Source: Ktedonobacter sp. SOSP1-85
Lineage (GTDB): Bacteria > Chloroflexota > Ktedonobacteria > Ktedonobacterales > Ktedonobacteraceae
NCBI RefSeq assembly: GCF_016587415.1
Contig: NZ_BNJI01000003.1
Coordinates: 248,001-312,000 of the forward strand
DNA length: 64,000 nucleotides
Direction of reading: 5' to 3'
The notes beneath the pieces were generated by a model. It had not been told where the DNA came from and did not search any database. It saw nothing but the letters and a program-made list of their open reading frames with translations. The translations under genes were made by a program, and so were the position numbers. Every line of letters starts with the position of its first letter. Position 1 is the stretch's first letter. Positions 62,532 to 64,000 of the stretch are shown piece by piece.

Positions 62532-62864
62532 TTAGAAAACACTACGTACCAGACCTCCTTCCGCGCGTAGCGCAGCTCCATCGACGACCCCAGCAAGCGG
62601 GCTACAGATCAGGGTAACCAGCGCCGCCACTTCTTCAGGCTGAATCAGGCGCTCGATCAAAGAGGTAGGGCGATTCTCCTGCATAAATTTGCGCTCGGCC
62701 ACCTCTGGCTTCTCGCCAGGGAACAGTGACTGAATAAATTCACTACCCCCCTCGGTCCTCGTTGGTCCCGGCAAAACGCTATTAACCGTCACATTTGTGC
62801 CTTTGGCGATCTCGGCCAGGCGATGATCTGGTTGTAAATGAGATCGCTCTGCGAATTTTGTCAT
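62532..62864 (-). pseudogene. C-terminal fragment of a short-chain dehydrogenase
   Basis: 110 codons match the end of a classical SDR: TVNSVLPGPTRTEGGSEFIQ, then LIQPEEVAALVTLICSPLAG and a closing GGLVRSVF. The cofactor motif and catalytic Tyr-Lys part are missing. The first 18 residues (MTKFAERSHLQPDHRL) look rearranged: they carry one arm of the inverted repeat at 62832-62870. An N-terminal deletion at that repeat is likely. Confidence 0.75.
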
Positions 62865-62870
62865 TTACAA
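62832..62870. repeat. Inverted repeat at the SDR break
   Basis: TTGTAAATGA (62832-62841) and TCATTTACAA (62861-62870) pair exactly over 19 bases. They lie exactly where the SDR loses its N-terminal half. Confidence 0.6.
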
Positions 62871-62896
62871 GCCCTCGGCCCTTGTTCTCTCAACTT

Positions 62897-64000
62897 CTAT
62901 AAAAGGTTGTCCATGGTAATCGGCAGGTCGCGCACACGGCGGCCTGTGGCATGGTAGATAGCGTTGGCGATGGCCGGCGCAATACCGACGATGGCGACTT
63001 CGCCGACGCCCTTGACGCCGAGCGGATTGAGTTCCAGGTCGGGCTCTTCGACAAAGAGCACTTCGAGCGGGGGAATATCCGCGTGGACCGGGATGGCGTA
63101 GTCGGCAAAGTTGGCGTTGACGATGCGGCCTGTTGTCTCGTCCATGCGGGTCTGTTCCAGCAGGGCCATGCCAATGCCCCCAACGGTACCACCGATAACC
63201 TGACTGCGCGCAGTTTTCGGGTTGAGAATACGGCCAGCCGCGATGACCGAGAGCACTCTACTCACACGAATCCTGCCCAGCTCGGCGTCTACGCGCACCT
63301 CGACAAATTTTGCTCCGAAGATGCCCGTGCCAAACCGCTGGGCCTCGTCGCCAGGGGCAGCTCGGCCTGTGGCCTCAAGCAGATCCAGGCCATGGCGTTG
63401 GAGAATGGCGGTATAGCTCTCGCGGCGTGTGGGATCGCTTTTGAGCGCGATATATCCGTCTCCGGTTAGTATCATCTTCCGGCTTGCCCCGCGCAATGGC
63501 GAACACTCGTCTTCCTGAACGAGCGCGAGTGCCTGTTCCAGCAGCGTGGCAGCGGTCGCGTGGACCGCCGAGCCGGCGCTGGCGGCGAGCATAGAGCCGC
63601 CCTGGTTGGGCGAGACGGGAGAGTTGCTGTCGCCCAGCTCGCAGCGAATCCTTGCCAGGGGCAGGCCGAGCGCATCCGAGGCAATCTGAGCCAGAATGGT
63701 AGCGGTGCCGGGGCCGATGTCGGTCGCGCTGGTCTGGATCAGCACGCTGCCATCGGCCAGCAAGCGCACACGGGCTTCTGCCGGCTGGCGGTTGTAGGGA
63801 TAGTAGCTGCCAGACACGCCCCAGCCGATCAGTTCATGACCGTCGCGCAAAGAGCGCGGAGCGCGTGGGCGACGTTCCCAGCCAAAGGCTTGAGCGCCCA
63901 GTTCAAAGCATTCGCGCAGCTTCCGGCTTGACCACGGTTGGCCGCTCTGGGGATGGACCGGCGTGTCATTGCGCAGGCGCAGTTCAAGCGGATCAATGTC
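62897..64000 (-). CDS. Xanthine dehydrogenase-family molybdopterin subunit, N-terminus off the window edge
   Basis: About 367 codons reach the right edge, open throughout. It is the C-terminal part of the large molybdenum-cofactor subunit of the CoxL/XdhA family: ATDIGPGTATILAQIASDAL, then SPNQGGSMLAASAGSAVHAT, and the conserved end NPLGVKGVGEVAIVGIAPAI with the catalytic Glu of GVGE. Oxidises an aldehyde or N-heterocycle. The partner subunits are not visible here; they would lie outside the window. Confidence 0.9.
   Translation of the reverse strand, partial: DIDPLELRLRNDTPVHPQSGQPWSSRKLRECFELGAQAFGWERRPRAPRSLRDGHELIGWGVSGSYYPYNRQPAEARVRLLADGSVLIQTSATDIGPGTATILAQIASDALGLPLARIRCELGDSNSPVSPNQGGSMLAASAGSAVHATAATLLEQALALVQEDECSPLRGASRKMILTGDGYIALKSDPTRRESYTAILQRHGLDLLEATGRAAPGDEAQRFGTGIFGAKFVEVRVDAELGRIRVSRVLSVIAAGRILNPKTARSQVIGGTVGGIGMALLEQTRMDETTGRIVNANFADYAIPVHADIPPLEVLFVEEPDLELNPLGVKGVGEVAIVGIAPAIANAIYHATGRRVRDLPITMDNLL

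Overview
The window looks like chromosomal DNA of a Ktedonobacteria-type Chloroflexota, a large mid-GC soil genome rich in insertion sequences. This is inferred from gene content: an F420-type LLM oxidoreductase, secreted glycosidases with Thr/Pro linkers and CBM13 repeats, beta-propeller lipoproteins, many single-gene regulators with their enzymes, and several TnpB-carrying elements. No rRNA, tRNA or CRISPR array was seen. Coding is on both strands in short units, with AGGAGG-like ribosome sites and occasional TTG or GTG starts.

Layout. 1-2.6 kb: an edge-truncated tnpB and a complete Tn5/IS50-like IS with 19-bp ends and a 9-bp target duplication. 2.7-15.6 kb: small-molecule enzymes paired with regulators (AKR/TetR, XRE/SDR, M20 peptidase, a TetR-hydrolase-P450 operon facing another TetR, two VOC proteins, GNAT, a DarG-like macro-domain protein). 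15.7-17.7 kb: an IS607-type element with a frameshifted recombinase and an amber-interrupted tnpB. 18-29 kb: surface proteins, an MFS carrier, a leuCD pair broken in both genes, a split chromate transporter, an FMN hydroxyacid oxidase, a GH18 chitinase and an LLM oxidoreductase. 29-38 kb: P-loop protein, MerR-BtrH pair, and a duplicated module (ABM monooxygenase / WYL regulator / palindrome), one copy still linked to an alcohol dehydrogenase. 38-49 kb: haloalkane dehalogenase, PadR, a propeller/D-Ala-D-Ala carboxypeptidase group, an AraC gene split by an IS200/IS605-type element, and a serine hydrolase. 49-64 kb: HEAT-membrane protein, NUDIX, SnoaL-like, GNAT, a GH30-CBM13 enzyme, an intact IS607 element, MFS, methyltransferase, P-loop protein, an SDR fragment and an edge-truncated molybdenum hydroxylase.

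The most unusual feature is the number of long, perfect or near-perfect palindromes at gene 3' ends. At least four families can be told apart. One is a double hairpin (GCCAC-TGC-GTGGC-like mini stem plus a 24-34 bp stem with a 3-nt loop) in three copies whose long-stem sequences differ but remain fully self-complementary. A second is built on GTAGCCGCGTACGCC...AGCGGG, a third on TACTGAYGTACGCGTCTA, and a fourth on GACGCGTGCT. Some arms run into coding sequence and supply a stop codon or C-terminal residues. A 64-bp perfect palindrome covers the ribosome site of a PadR gene that has no usual start codon, and an 80-bp perfect palindrome lies on a duplication breakpoint.

A second theme is decay: leuC, leuD, two tnpB genes, one IS607 tnpA and the AraC gene each carry simple lesions (homopolymer or dinucleotide slips, amber codons, an insertion). 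The tnpA lesion lies in a GA-dinucleotide tract and one unit change would restore the frame.
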